From Hyphomicrobiaceae bacterium (GTDB taxonomy: Bacteria; Pseudomonadota; Alphaproteobacteria; Rhizobiales; Hyphomicrobiaceae): a DNA stretch of 64,000 nucleotides. The DNA lies in NCBI GenBank assembly GCA_023384095.1, contig JAHDXT010000004.1, positions 1 to 64,000 of the forward strand, given 5' to 3'. Of the stretch, positions 1-8,884 are shown one piece after another. The number at the start of each line of letters is the position of its first letter. The stretch's first letter is position 1. Under the pieces are notes generated by a model. The model saw nothing but the letters and a program-made list of their open reading frames with translations, was not told where the DNA came from and did no database searches. Made by a program: the position numbers and the translations under genes.

Positions 1-34
1 GCCCCATGTGAATCCAGCACATAGCGTGAATCAA

Positions 35-913
35 TCAGCCGGAGTCGGTATCAGAGGTAATTTCGGAGACGTAGGACGCCTTCTCTAGAAGATCATAGAC
101 CTTGAGAAGATCGGCTTTGCCGCCTCCGCCAGGGTGCGCCAGGATCTCAAAGGCCGATACCCAAAGCGCTATCGACCTGCCGTAGTCATAGTCCGTCGCA
201 TCTGCACCAGCCGGGATAGTGCCGGCTCGAAACGCCATATTGAGCGAACGAAACAGCGCCACGTCTGAATGAGTATCGGACCCATCGATGTAGACATCAC
301 ACCACTTTTGACGCAGCGCAACGAAGAGTGGTCGATCGAGATCGCTGCTGTAGAGCGATCGATGCACGAGTTCGGGCGACGATTGTCCGCGAAAGCTCTT
401 GATATCGTGCATGCCGCGGACGGCAGGTGTCCGGCAGACGATGTGCTCGTGATCGCGCGTAAGCATCCAGGGGAATATGCTGAAGCTGTCCATCCACTGA
501 GTAGAAGGCGGAAAGCTACCACCTATCGCCCGAGCTCGAGCTATCAGGACATGGGAGGTGGCAACGGCGTCGCGAAAACTGCACATGGCATCGAACCGAG
601 GGAACTCAGGCTCAATCGACGAATCCCAGAGTATGACGCTTGGCGCGATCGGATTGTTGTGAGTGTCGTAGAAGCGAGAAAGAAAGTCTCGAAGCACAGG
701 CTGCTGCACGATGGCGGCGTCGACACGCCGATCCTGCGTCGATGCTATGGCGATGCGTCCGCCCCCAATCGGATTCTCGAGACCAATGTTGGGTAACACG
801 GCAATGCAAGTCCAGCTCAATGCTTCCTCATGGGGGTCAGTTCGCACCGAGATGGCAGTGCTCGGAGCACAGATGATGGATTCATGTGCGCGGAACGTCC
901 AGTGCCTGGGCAC
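35..913 (-). CDS. Hypothetical protein, possibly with a HEPN/ApeA-like C-terminus
   Basis: A 292-residue open frame with no signal peptide or membrane segment. I do not recognise the protein as a whole. Near the C-terminus (about residues 245-275) the stretch RSIALWVSAFEIL followed by a basic/hydrophobic helix resembles the helix of ApeA-type HEPN domains, but the catalytic RxxxxH motif is not seen. The frame may therefore end early. It lies downstream of dnaE2 on the same strand, about 40 bp beyond its end. Base composition looks slightly less GC-rich than the mating genes, consistent with separate acquisition. The function is unknown; the HEPN resemblance is a guess from pattern only. Confidence 0.5.
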   Translation of the reverse strand: MPRHWTFRAHESIICAPSTAISVRTDPHEEALSWTCIAVLPNIGLENPIGGGRIAIASTQDRRVDAAIVQQPVLRDFLSRFYDTHNNPIAPSVILWDSSIEPEFPRFDAMCSFRDAVATSHVLIARARAIGGSFPPSTQWMDSFSIFPWMLTRDHEHIVCRTPAVRGMHDIKSFRGQSSPELVHRSLYSSDLDRPLFVALRQKWCDVYIDGSDTHSDVALFRSLNMAFRAGTIPAGADATDYDYGRSIALWVSAFEILAHPGGGGKADLLKVYDLLEKASYVSEITSDTDSG

Positions 914-952
914 CGAAGTTCAGGCGCTTCAGTTTCTGAGCTGCTCTCAGCA

Positions 953-3900
953 TCAATGAAAATCCCGTGATCGATAGCCGTTACCCCGCCGGCTGCGTGA
1001 GCGGTCGCCGGCGTCGCGCGGATCGTGGCTGCTGTTCTTGACATGATCGGCCCGCGCCAGCGGCGCATTGAGGGTGTCGCGGTCGCCGAGCGTGCCGAGC
1101 AGATGGCTGAGATCGACGAGGCGTTGTGCGACGACATGGATGACAATGCCCTCGCGCTGCAGCGGCCCCTCGACGCCGAGCAGGCTCGCGGAGAGCACGA
1201 CGCGGCGGTATTTCTCGAAGACCTTCGGCCAGACGATAATGTTGGCAATGTCGGTCTCATCCTCGAGCGTCGCGAAGATCACGCCGCTCGCCGTGGCGGG
1301 CCGCTGCCGTACCAGCACCAGGCCCGCCACCTTCAGACGGCGATTGTTCGGGCGTGTGGCGAGTTCCTAGCAGCGCACGCAACCCAGCTCCGTCATGTCG
1401 TGGCGCAAAAGCGCCATGGGGTGGGCCTTCAGGGAGAGATGCAGGGTCTGGTAGTCCTCGACCACGTGCTCGCCGAGCGAGATGGGGGTGAGATTGGCGT
1501 CGGGCTCGTCGAACATCTCGTCCTCGCCGATCGCCGCGAACAGCGGCAGCGGCGGTGCCGCCGGCAGCGCCTTGATGTCCCACAATGCCGTGCGGCGGTC
1601 GAGGCCCATCGAGCGAAACGCATCGGCATTGGCCAGGTGCTCGAGCGAAGCCGCACGCAGGCCGGCACGGCGCCAGAGCTGCGGGATGTCCGCATAGCCA
1701 TTGCTACGGGCGGCCACGAGTTTCTGGGCGTCGGCGGTATTGACGCCGGAAACCTGGCGCAGGCCGAGACGGAGGGCGAAGCGGTCCGGTGTCTCGGGGG
1801 CGGGCTCCAGCGTGCAGTCGTGCTCTGAGTGATTGATGTCGACGGACAGTACCTTCACATCGTGATCACGTGCATCACGCACGAGTTGCGCCGGCGCGTA
1901 GAATCCCATGGGCTGGGAGTTGAGCAGCGCGCAGGCGAACGCTGCCGGATAGTGCTTCTTGATCCAGGCCGAGACGTAGGCGAGTTGAGCGAAGCTTGCC
2001 GCGTGGCTCTCCGGAAAGCCGTACTCGCCAAAGCCCTCGATCTGATTGAAGCAACGCTCGGCGAAGGCCGGATCGCAACCGTTGCGCGCCATGCCGGCGA
2101 TGAACTTCTCGCGGAACGTATGGATCGTACCGGTATGCCGGAACGTCGCCATGGCGCGGCGCAGTCCGTCGGCCTCGTCGGCCGAGAAGCCCGCCGCCAC
2201 GATGGCGATCTTCATGGCCTGCTCCTGGAACAGCGGCACGCCGAGCGTTTTCCCGAGCACATCTTTCAATGCCGGCGAGGCATAGGTCACGGCCTCCTCG
2301 CCATTGGGGCGCCGCAGGTAGGGATGGACCATGTCGCCCTGTATCGGGCCGGGACGGACGATCGCCACCTCGATGACGAGATCGTAGAAGCAGCGTGGCT
2401 TGAGCCGCGGCAGCATGGTCATCTGCGCCCGGCTTTCGACCTGGAACACACCGACGGAATCAGCCTGGCACAACATGTCGTAGACGGCCGGATCGTCACG
2501 CGGCACCGAGGCGAGATCGAAGTCCTTGGCATAGTGGTTCTTGATGAGATCGAACGCCTTCCGGATGCAGGTCAGCATGCCGAGTGCCAACACATCCACC
2601 TTCATCAAGCCGACAGCCTGCAAGTCGTCCTTGTCCCATTCGATCACCGTGCGGTCGACCATGGCGGCATTCTCGATCGGCACGAGATCGGCCAGCGGCC
2701 GCCAGGTCATCACGAAGCCGCCGACGTGCTGGGACAAGTGCCTCGGGAACCCGACGAGCTCCTGCGCCAGCGCCAGGGTCATGGCGAGCCGACCGTCGGT
2801 CGGATCGAGGCCGATCCCGCCGACCTGCTTGTTGGAGACAACCTTGCTGCTCCAGCCCCAGGTGCCCTTGGCGAGGCCGCTCACCACATCCCCGGACAGG
2901 CCCATGGCCTTGCCGACCTCGCGCACAGCCGAGCGTGCCCGGTAGCGGATTACGGTCGCGGCGAGGCCGGCGCGCTCGCGCGTGTACTTGCCGTAGATGT
3001 ACTGGATGACCTCTTCGCGCCGCTCGTGCTCGAAATCGACGTCGATGTCCGGTGGCTCGTTGCGGGCGGCGGAGATGAAACGCTCGAACAAGAGATCGTG
3101 TTGCGCGGGATCGACAGCGGTGATGGCGAGGCAGTAGCACACGGAGCTGTTGGCCGCCGAGCCGCGGCCCTGACAGAGAATCTCCTTGCTGCGTGCGAAG
3201 CGCACGATGTCATGCACGGTCAGGAAGTAGGGCGCGTACTCGAGCTCGGCGATCAACGCGAGCTCGTGCGTGAGGTTGGCGCGGACCTTGTTGGGCACGC
3301 CGTCGGGATAGCGCTCGCGCGCGCCAATCCACGTCAGGCGCTCGAGCTCCTGCTGCGGAGCGCGGCCCTCTGTCGTCAGCTCGATCGGGTATTCGTAGCG
3401 CAGTTCGTCGAGTGAGAAGCGGCAGCGCTCGGCGATCTCAATGGTGCGTGCCAGCGCATCGGGAAATCCATCGAACAGCCGTGCCATCTGCTCGGGCGAC
3501 TTCAGATACTGCTCGGCATTGGGCGCGAGCCTCAAGCCGGCATTGTCGATGGTGCAGTGCTCGCGAATACAGGTGAGAATGTCATGGAGCTGTTTGCGTG
3601 CTGGATCGTGGCACTGCACATCGTTGGTCGCGACCAGCGGCGTGCCGCACGGCTCGGCCAGTTCGGCGAGCAGCGCGATCCGATGCCGGTCATTGCCGCT
3701 GAGGCGATGCGTGCCGGCAAGATAGGCCGCGCCGGGAAAAGCGTCGGCGAGCTTGAGCAGAAAGGACGCGAAGCTCTCGCCGCCGTCCGGTGTCGGATGG
3801 AGGCCGCGCTCCGCCGACAGCGCGATCGCGATCTGGCCTTCGGCGTGTCCGAGCACGTCCTCGAGCGTCAGATGGCATTCGCCCTTCGGCGCCCGGCGGC

Positions 3901-4195
3901 GGCCGACCGTGATCAGCCGCGAGAGCCGTCCGTAGGCCTCACGGTCGGTCGGATACAAGAGTAGGCTCGGTGCGTCTTGCAGATCGATGCGCGCGCCGAC
4001 GACAAGCCGGAGCTTCGCGTCCTTGGCAGCCACGTGCGCCCGGACGATGCCGGCAAGCGTATTGCGGTCGGTGATGGCGATCGCGCGATGGCCGAGCCTG
4101 GCGGCGGTGGCGACCAGCTCGAGGACGTGCGACGCGCCCCGCAAGAAGCTGAAATTGCTCGTGACTTGCAGCTCGGCGTAACCGGGACGCGACAT
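953..4195 (-). pseudogene. dnaE2: Error-prone DNA polymerase DnaE2 (ImuC), interrupted by an in-frame amber codon
   Basis: DnaE2 is the translesion alpha-subunit polymerase of the ImuA/ImuB/DnaE2 SOS mutasome. The N-terminus (YAELQVTSNFSFLRGAS) opens the PHP domain. The polymerase core has GRGSAANSSVCY and the catalytic PPDIDVDF motif. The C-terminus has the OB-fold run GVIFATLEDE and the family's usual last residues SRDFH. A TAG at 1367-1369 follows residues GCVRC and the same frame continues with ELATRPNNRR, so this is a nonsense change (probably CAG to TAG), not a frameshift. It removes about 138 C-terminal residues including the OB fold. I chose the ATG at 4195 because it matches the family N-terminus; the frame is open 60 bases further upstream. 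No imuA or imuB is adjacent. A LexA box lies about 55 bp upstream. Confidence 0.9.
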
Positions 4196-4249
4196 GACAA
4201 CTTCCACCTGAAAGCCCGCGACAGGGGCGGCACAGGGGATCTTGTCTAG

Positions 4250-4264
4250 GAACAAAATAGGAAC
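4250..4264 (-). promoter_or_regulatory. LexA (SOS) box of dnaE2
   Basis: On the minus strand the sequence reads GTTC, seven bases, GTTC, an exact match to the alphaproteobacterial LexA operator. It sits about 55 bp upstream of the dnaE2 start at 4195 and is the obvious control site for SOS induction of that gene. It lies only about 25 bp from the -35 of the divergent antitoxin promoter, so the two transcription units share a compact 140-bp control region. Confidence 0.85.
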
Positions 4265-4288
4265 ATTATCAATGGACGGCGCGCAGCC

Positions 4289-4317
4289 TTGAATGTAGAC
4301 ACATTGCTACATATATT
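4289..4317 (+). promoter_or_regulatory. Promoter with palindromic operator of the Phd/VapC pair
   Basis: A TTGAAT -35 (4289-4294) and a TATATT -10 (4312-4317) are separated by exactly 17 bases. A palindrome ATGTAG-N8-CTACAT (4293-4312) fills the spacer. That is the usual arrangement for an autoregulated Phd/VapB antitoxin operator; assigning the site to the antitoxin is inference. Confidence 0.6.
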
Positions 4318-4334
4318 CCGTGGCGGAGGACACC

Positions 4335-4595
4335 ATGACCGTCACGACAATCACCAGCCGAGAGTTCAACCAGGATACCAGCGGCGCCAAGAAGGCTGCC
4401 GCCAATGGCCCCGTGTTCATCACCGATCGGGGGAAGCCGGCGCATGTCCTGTTGACGATCGAGGACTACCAGCGCCTTGCCGGCGGACACATGTCTCTGC
4501 TCGAGGCCGTGACGCAGTCAGGTGATGAGGCGGACTTCGACTTTGAGCCGCCTCGCGTCGGCAGCGGGATTTTCAAGCCGGCTGACCTCGAGTGA
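4335..4595 (+). CDS. Phd/YefM-family antitoxin
   Basis: About 86 residues. The N-terminus TITSREFNQDTSGAKKAA, followed by GPVFITDRGKPAHVLLTIEDYQRL, is the classic Phd/YefM DNA-binding fold, in which the antitoxin binds its operator and neutralises the partner toxin through its C-terminal tail. An ATG five codons upstream (4320) is possible, but the ATG at 4335 follows a GGAGG-like ribosome site and begins at the family start. The stop codon overlaps the downstream toxin start (TGATG), so the two genes are translationally coupled. Palindromic promoter immediately upstream. Confidence 0.88.
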   Translation: MTVTTITSREFNQDTSGAKKAAANGPVFITDRGKPAHVLLTIEDYQRLAGGHMSLLEAVTQSGDEADFDFEPPRVGSGIFKPADLE

Positions 4596-5011
4596 TGTTC
4601 CTCCTCGACACGAATGTCATCTTCGAGCTGAGACGTCCCGCAAAGGCCGAAGCCGCCGTCGTCGCCTGGGCCAATAGTACACCTGCGGCCAGCATGTTTT
4701 TGTCGGCGATCTCGGTGCTCGAGATCGAGCTCGGCGCCCGGCTCATTGAGCGCCGGGACGTGGCGCAGGGTGTGGTGCTGCGGGCCTGGATCGATCATCA
4801 GATCCTGCCGCGCTTCGATGGACGCATTCTACCGATCGACACCGCCGTGGCTCTTCGCTGCGCCGGGCTCCACGTTCCCGACCCGCGCTCGGAGCGCGAC
4901 GCGCTCATCGCAGCAACTGCCCTGGTTCATGGCCTGACCGTCGCGACCCGCAACATCAGCGACTTCCAGCCGATGGGCGTCAGCATCCTCAATCCCTGGT
5001 CCCCCCACTGA
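4595..5011 (+). CDS. vapC: PIN-domain ribonuclease toxin, VapC family
   Basis: About 138 residues. PIN fold acidic residues are visible: the N-terminal FLLDTNVIFEL (first Asp), a central SVLEIELG (Glu), and the C-terminal ERDALIAATAL with later NISDF. These proteins are Mg-dependent RNases that typically cleave tRNA or rRNA when released from the antitoxin. The start overlaps the Phd-type antitoxin stop by one base (a GTG one codon upstream is also possible). A Phd antitoxin with a PIN toxin is a common hybrid arrangement. The likely role is stabilising this mobile segment; that is inference. Confidence 0.88.
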   Translation: MFLLDTNVIFELRRPAKAEAAVVAWANSTPAASMFLSAISVLEIELGARLIERRDVAQGVVLRAWIDHQILPRFDGRILPIDTAVALRCAGLHVPDPRSERDALIAATALVHGLTVATRNISDFQPMGVSILNPWSPH

Positions 5012-5060
5012 GCTCAGGTGCCGCAACGGAGGGCTCAGGAAATATCCGTCCGATCGATCG

Positions 5061-5128
5061 GCAGGTCGGTCGGTTAGTCGGCAGGTCGGTCGGTTAGTTA
5101 GTTAGTTAGTTTGTTAGTTAGTTCTAAC
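5061..5128 (+). repeat. Tandem and GTTA repeats upstream of the ParB-like gene (operator-like)
   Basis: Two 20-bp direct repeats (5061-5080 and 5081-5100, differing at the last two bases) run into a GTTA-rich stretch (5094-5128) ending in a perfect palindrome GTTAG-TT-CTAAC (5117-5128). The block 5101-5112 (GTTAGTTAGTTT) is repeated exactly at 52827-52838 upstream of the KfrA-like and jetA genes of copy B. The rest of 5012-5539 has no convincing gene. Confidence 0.6.
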
Positions 5129-5539
5129 AGATGGCCGGGGCCGCAGACGTCTCCGCCTCATGCGAGCGTCATTTCTCTGCTTTTCCGCATGTTCTGGCTG
5201 ATGATCACCGGTAGCAGTGCGGCTATTTGGGCGCCTTCGCGGCCGCCAGCGGCCGCTATCGGGCCCTACCGCGCGGCCTGCGGCCGCTCGCCCGAGCCCC
5301 GCACGGCGGGTCTCGGCCCATTCGGGTTACGGTCAGCCGGGCGCGGACCACGACGTCGCGAAGTTGCGATGCGCCACAATCCATGTCGTTGACCAACGCG
5401 GCAGGCCGCGAACGCAACGCGCCCGTTCGACGGCCAGCGGCCGGCTGCCGTGGAGAGAGTCAGAGGAAGGCGGCGGTCGGCGCGACGGGCTGAAGAGGTG
5501 AGAGAGGGTCTCTCGCCGGCCCGTCGCGGAGATACTGCC

Positions 5540-7666
5540 GTGGCCAAAGCTGAGCCAAAGATCACTCTGTCGTCATCGCGCGACATTCCCTTCAACAAGC
5601 TCGTTCTCTCACAGGCGAATGTTCGCCGCGTGAAAGCCGACATCTCGATCGAGGAGCTCGCCGAGGACATCGCGCGACGCTCCCTGCTCCAGGGACTTAC
5701 TGTCCGTCCGCAACTCGACGACAACGGCAACGAGACCGGCATGTACGAGGTGCCGGCCGGCGGACGCCGCTACCGTGCCCTGCAGCTTCTCGTCAAACAG
5801 AAGCGCCTTGCGAAGACTGCTGCGGTTCCCTGCGTAATCCGCGACACCGACGCCACCACCCTGGCAGAGGAGGACTCGCTCGCCGAGAACGTCCAACGCG
5901 CACCACTGCATCCGCTCGACCAGTTCCGTGCCTTCCAGACGTTACGAGAGAAGGGGCTCGGCGAGGAGGAGATCGCCGCCACCTTCTTCATCGGCGTCAA
6001 CGTCGTCCGCCAGCGTCTGCGCCTGGCCGGGGTGTCGGAGAAGCTGCTCGAGATCTATGCCGACGATGGCATGTCCTTGGAGCAGCTCATGGCGTTCACC
6101 GTGAGCATCGATCATGCGCGGCAGGAGGAAGTGTGGGCGACGGTGGCCGACTCCTATAACGACGCGCCCCATCAGATCCGCAGGATGCTGACCGAACGGA
6201 CCGTACGCGCCTCCGACAAGCGTGCGCGGTTCGTCGGCCTCGAGGCCTGCCAGACGGCCGGCGGTGTCGTCCTGCGCGATCTGTTCGAAGCCGACGATGG
6301 CGGCTGGCTGCAGGACGCGGCGCTTCTCGACCGCCTGGTTGCCGGCAAGCTGAAGGCGGCGGCCGAGAGCGTCGCCGCCGAAGGCTGGAAGTGGATCGAG
6401 GTCGCCGTCGATTTCCCCTATGGCCATACGCGCGCTCTGCGCGAGCTCGATGGCGTCGAGACGGAGATGACGGCCAAGGAGAAGAAGGCGCTTCAGGCCT
6501 TGAACACGGAGCAGGCCAAGCTCGAAGCCGAATACCAGGATGCCGAGGAGGTGCCGGACGATGTCGACCGGCGGCTCGGCGAAATCCAGGAAGCGATCGA
6601 GGCGCTCGAGGAACGGCCACTGACTTATGACGCGGACGAGGTCAAGCGTGCCGGCGCCTTCGTCAGCATCGGTGCCGACGGACGGCTGCGCGTCGAGCGC
6701 GGCTTCGTCCGACTGGAGGACGAGGCGCCGGAGCCGGTCGAAAATTGCGACGAGATTGAATTTAACGCTGGCAATGACGTCGATCCCGGCGCTGCTGCCG
6801 TCCAGCCCACGGTCATCACGCTCGGCGGCAAGCCCGCCCAGGTCGACGACGAGGAAGAGGAGGATGGCATCAAGCCGCTGCCGGAGCGCCTCGTGACGGA
6901 GCTGACCGTCTACCGCACACTCGCGTTGCGCGACGCCGTTGCCGGCAATCCACACATTGCCATGACGGTCCTTCTCTACAAGCTGGTGCGCGACACGTTC
7001 CGTGTTCGCACCTCGACCTCGTGCCTCGACGCATCCGTCCGCGAAGTCTACTTCCCCGCGCAGCCCGATGGCCTGAACGACAGCGCCGCGGCAAAGGCCG
7101 TCGAGGACCGTCATGCGGGATGGAAGCGTGACCTCCCTGATGACGATGACGCGCTCTGGGATTGGCTCAACGCCCTCGATGAAGCGAGCCGCATGGCGCT
7201 GCTCGCCCATTGCGTCAGCTATGGCATCAATGCCCTCTACGAGCGCGGCGACCGCTATGGCAGCGGCGCGCTCTCGCCGCATGGTGTCCGGCAGCGCATC
7301 GCCGAGGCCGACCGTCTCGCCCACGCGCTCGGGCTCGATATGGCTGAGGCGGGTTGGCGGCCGACCGTCGCCAACTATTTCGGACGCGTCAGCAAGGCGC
7401 GCATTCTCGAAGCCGTGCGCGAGGCGAAGGGCGAGCCGGCAGCGCAGTTGATCGATCACCTGAAGAAGCCGGACATGGCCAAGGAGGCCGAGCGGCTTCT
7501 CGCCGATTCCGACTGGCTCCCCGAGCCCTTGCGCGGCCTCGATCTCGATGCCGGCGCCGATGGCGAACCAACAGACGACACCGGTAAGCTTCCGGCTTTC
7601 CTCAACGAGGACGCGGACGAAGCAGACGAGCCTGACCTTCAGACGACTGTGCTTGCGGCCGAGTGA
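5540..7666 (+). CDS. ParB/RepB/Spo0J-family protein (large ICE variant)
   Basis: About 708 residues. The N-terminal third is a ParB/Srx nuclease-like domain: SIEELAEDIARRSLLQGL, PAGGRRYRAL (the GERRxRA-type CTP-binding motif), and AEEDSLAENVQRAPLHPLDQF. A helix-turn-helix region follows (GLGEEEIAATFFIGVNVVRQRL). The middle has an acidic/basic coiled segment (about residues 310-360) and the C-terminal half is of unknown fold. I chose the GTG at 5540, preceded by GGAG, rather than an ATG 90 bases upstream. No ParA is adjacent, so the role may be regulation or element maintenance rather than classical segregation. It heads copy A's gene string; copy B's equivalent would lie beyond the window end. 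Confidence 0.88.
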   Translation: MAKAEPKITLSSSRDIPFNKLVLSQANVRRVKADISIEELAEDIARRSLLQGLTVRPQLDDNGNETGMYEVPAGGRRYRALQLLVKQKRLAKTAAVPCVIRDTDATTLAEEDSLAENVQRAPLHPLDQFRAFQTLREKGLGEEEIAATFFIGVNVVRQRLRLAGVSEKLLEIYADDGMSLEQLMAFTVSIDHARQEEVWATVADSYNDAPHQIRRMLTERTVRASDKRARFVGLEACQTAGGVVLRDLFEADDGGWLQDAALLDRLVAGKLKAAAESVAAEGWKWIEVAVDFPYGHTRALRELDGVETEMTAKEKKALQALNTEQAKLEAEYQDAEEVPDDVDRRLGEIQEAIEALEERPLTYDADEVKRAGAFVSIGADGRLRVERGFVRLEDEAPEPVENCDEIEFNAGNDVDPGAAAVQPTVITLGGKPAQVDDEEEEDGIKPLPERLVTELTVYRTLALRDAVAGNPHIAMTVLLYKLVRDTFRVRTSTSCLDASVREVYFPAQPDGLNDSAAAKAVEDRHAGWKRDLPDDDDALWDWLNALDEASRMALLAHCVSYGINALYERGDRYGSGALSPHGVRQRIAEADRLAHALGLDMAEAGWRPTVANYFGRVSKARILEAVREAKGEPAAQLIDHLKKPDMAKEAERLLADSDWLPEPLRGLDLDAGADGEPTDDTGKLPAFLNEDADEADEPDLQTTVLAAE

Positions 7667-7677
7667 GCCGCAACAGC

Positions 7678-7699
7678 GGAGCGGCGCCTGAGCCGCTCC
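7678..7699 (+). terminator. Hairpin after the ParB-like gene
   Basis: A perfect 8-bp stem GGAGCGGC / GCCGCTCC with a 6-base loop begins 11 bp after the stop codon. There is no clear U-tract, so it may slow transcription or stabilise the mRNA rather than terminate. Confidence 0.4.
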
Positions 7700-7770
7700 A
7701 CCCCGTTCCCATCAGCCCGGCTTCGCAGTCCCGCCGACCTTGGCGGGCGCCGATCCTTGGAGTGTCCGCA

Positions 7771-8127
7771 ATGCCGATTTTCATCATCGAGACAACGTTC
7801 CGGCTTCCCGTCTATCGACGCCGTCGCTACGAGGCCGATACGCTCGCACAAGCCTGCCGCCTCGCCATCGCGGACGACAACTGGTCCCAGCAGAAGGAGG
7901 ACGTCGACGGTTCGGGCGATACCTATGTGACGGGCATCTGGCCGGAACACACCGACCCCTATGACGTGCCGACGCTGGCGATTCCCTCGGAGTTCGACGA
8001 GAGCGTGCAGCGCAAGGCCGATCACTTCGACGTTCTTCTCGCCCGGGCGACCGGTGAAACGATCGACGGGATCGGCATCGATGGCTGGCTCGCCATCGTG
8101 CCGAACGGAGGTGATCCGTATGCCTGA
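7771..8127 (+). CDS. Conserved hypothetical protein of the ICE core
   Basis: About 118 residues starting MPIFIIETTFRLPVYRRR. The open frame extends 108 bases upstream, but that part is low-complexity and the 7771 start gives a compact protein. No motif, signal peptide or membrane segment is recognised. It sits between the ParB-like gene and the next small gene, overlapping the latter's start by 8 bases, which indicates co-translation. The function is unknown. Confidence 0.65.
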   Translation: MPIFIIETTFRLPVYRRRRYEADTLAQACRLAIADDNWSQQKEDVDGSGDTYVTGIWPEHTDPYDVPTLAIPSEFDESVQRKADHFDVLLARATGETIDGIGIDGWLAIVPNGGDPYA

Positions 8128-8764
8128 GATCATCGAAACCACCGTCTTTCACCTCGACGAGCTCTCGGACGCAGCGAAAGAAAAGGCCCGCGCCTGGTAC
8201 CGCAACGGCGCCTTCGACGACGACTGGTTCGAGTGCGTCTACGACGACTTCGGGCGCATCTGCAAAATCCTCGGCGTCCGCCTCGACACGCGCGCCGTCG
8301 GCCTCTATGGCGGCGGCACGCGGCGCAAGCCCTGCATCTGGTTTTCGGGATTCTGGAGCCAGGGCGATGGCGCCTGCTTTGAAGGACATTATAGCCACGC
8401 GAAGGCGGCATCCCGCAACATTCGCGAGCACGCGCCGAAGGATGACGACCTCCACCGCATCGCCGATGTGCTTCAGGCCATCCAGCGCCGGAACTTCTAT
8501 CAGCTCCACGCCGTCGTGGCCCACCGCGGTCATTACGACCACGAGCTCAGCATGGCGATCTCGGTCGAACGCGACAGCCCTGTCTCGCAGGAGATGACCG
8601 CTGACGCCGAAGACGCCGTCATCGAAGCGCTGCGCGACCTCGACCGCTGCCTCTATCGCCAGCTCGAGCGGGAATACGACTATCTGACCTCAGATGAAGT
8701 CGTCGACGAAGCGATCGTCGCCAACGGCTACACGTTCACGGAAGACGGCCATCGGTTCGGCTGA
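8120..8764 (+). CDS. Conserved hypothetical protein (often labelled antitoxin of a TA stability system)
   Basis: About 214 residues starting MPEIIETTVFHLDELSDAAKEK. A strong GGAGGTGAT ribosome site lies at 8107-8115 and the start overlaps the upstream gene's stop. It is rich in aromatic and acidic residues (KARAWYR, CIWFSGFWSQGDGACFEG, QLEREYDYLTSDEVVDEAI). As I recall, homologues travel with this ParB-helicase-Toprim set in alphaproteobacterial ICEs and are annotated as antitoxins, but no partner toxin is seen here and I would treat the role as unknown. Cytoplasmic, with no membrane segments. Confidence 0.7.
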   Translation: MPEIIETTVFHLDELSDAAKEKARAWYRNGAFDDDWFECVYDDFGRICKILGVRLDTRAVGLYGGGTRRKPCIWFSGFWSQGDGACFEGHYSHAKAASRNIREHAPKDDDLHRIADVLQAIQRRNFYQLHAVVAHRGHYDHELSMAISVERDSPVSQEMTADAEDAVIEALRDLDRCLYRQLEREYDYLTSDEVVDEAIVANGYTFTEDGHRFG

Positions 8765-8884
8765 TGGCGGGCGGCGCGGGCGTGAGCCGAGGGAGAGGTT
8801 GGCTGCGGCTGGGTTGAGCCGGCGCGGTCGAGAGAGAGCACCGGCCGGCTCGCCCGTCCTTCGCTCTCCTTAAGGCTCCTCCCC

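Noticed and set aside
1367..1369. Frameshift at the end of dnaE2
   Set aside because: The downstream part is in the same frame; the interruption is a single TAG codon.
1829..3415. Long + strand open frame opposite dnaE2
   Set aside because: Antisense shadow of a high-GC gene; no domain and no ribosome site, while the minus strand carries clear DnaE2 motifs.
5061..5128. Possible CRISPR or telomere-like array
   Set aside because: Only two 20-bp units and a GTTA microsatellite; no spacers of regular length and no cas genes.
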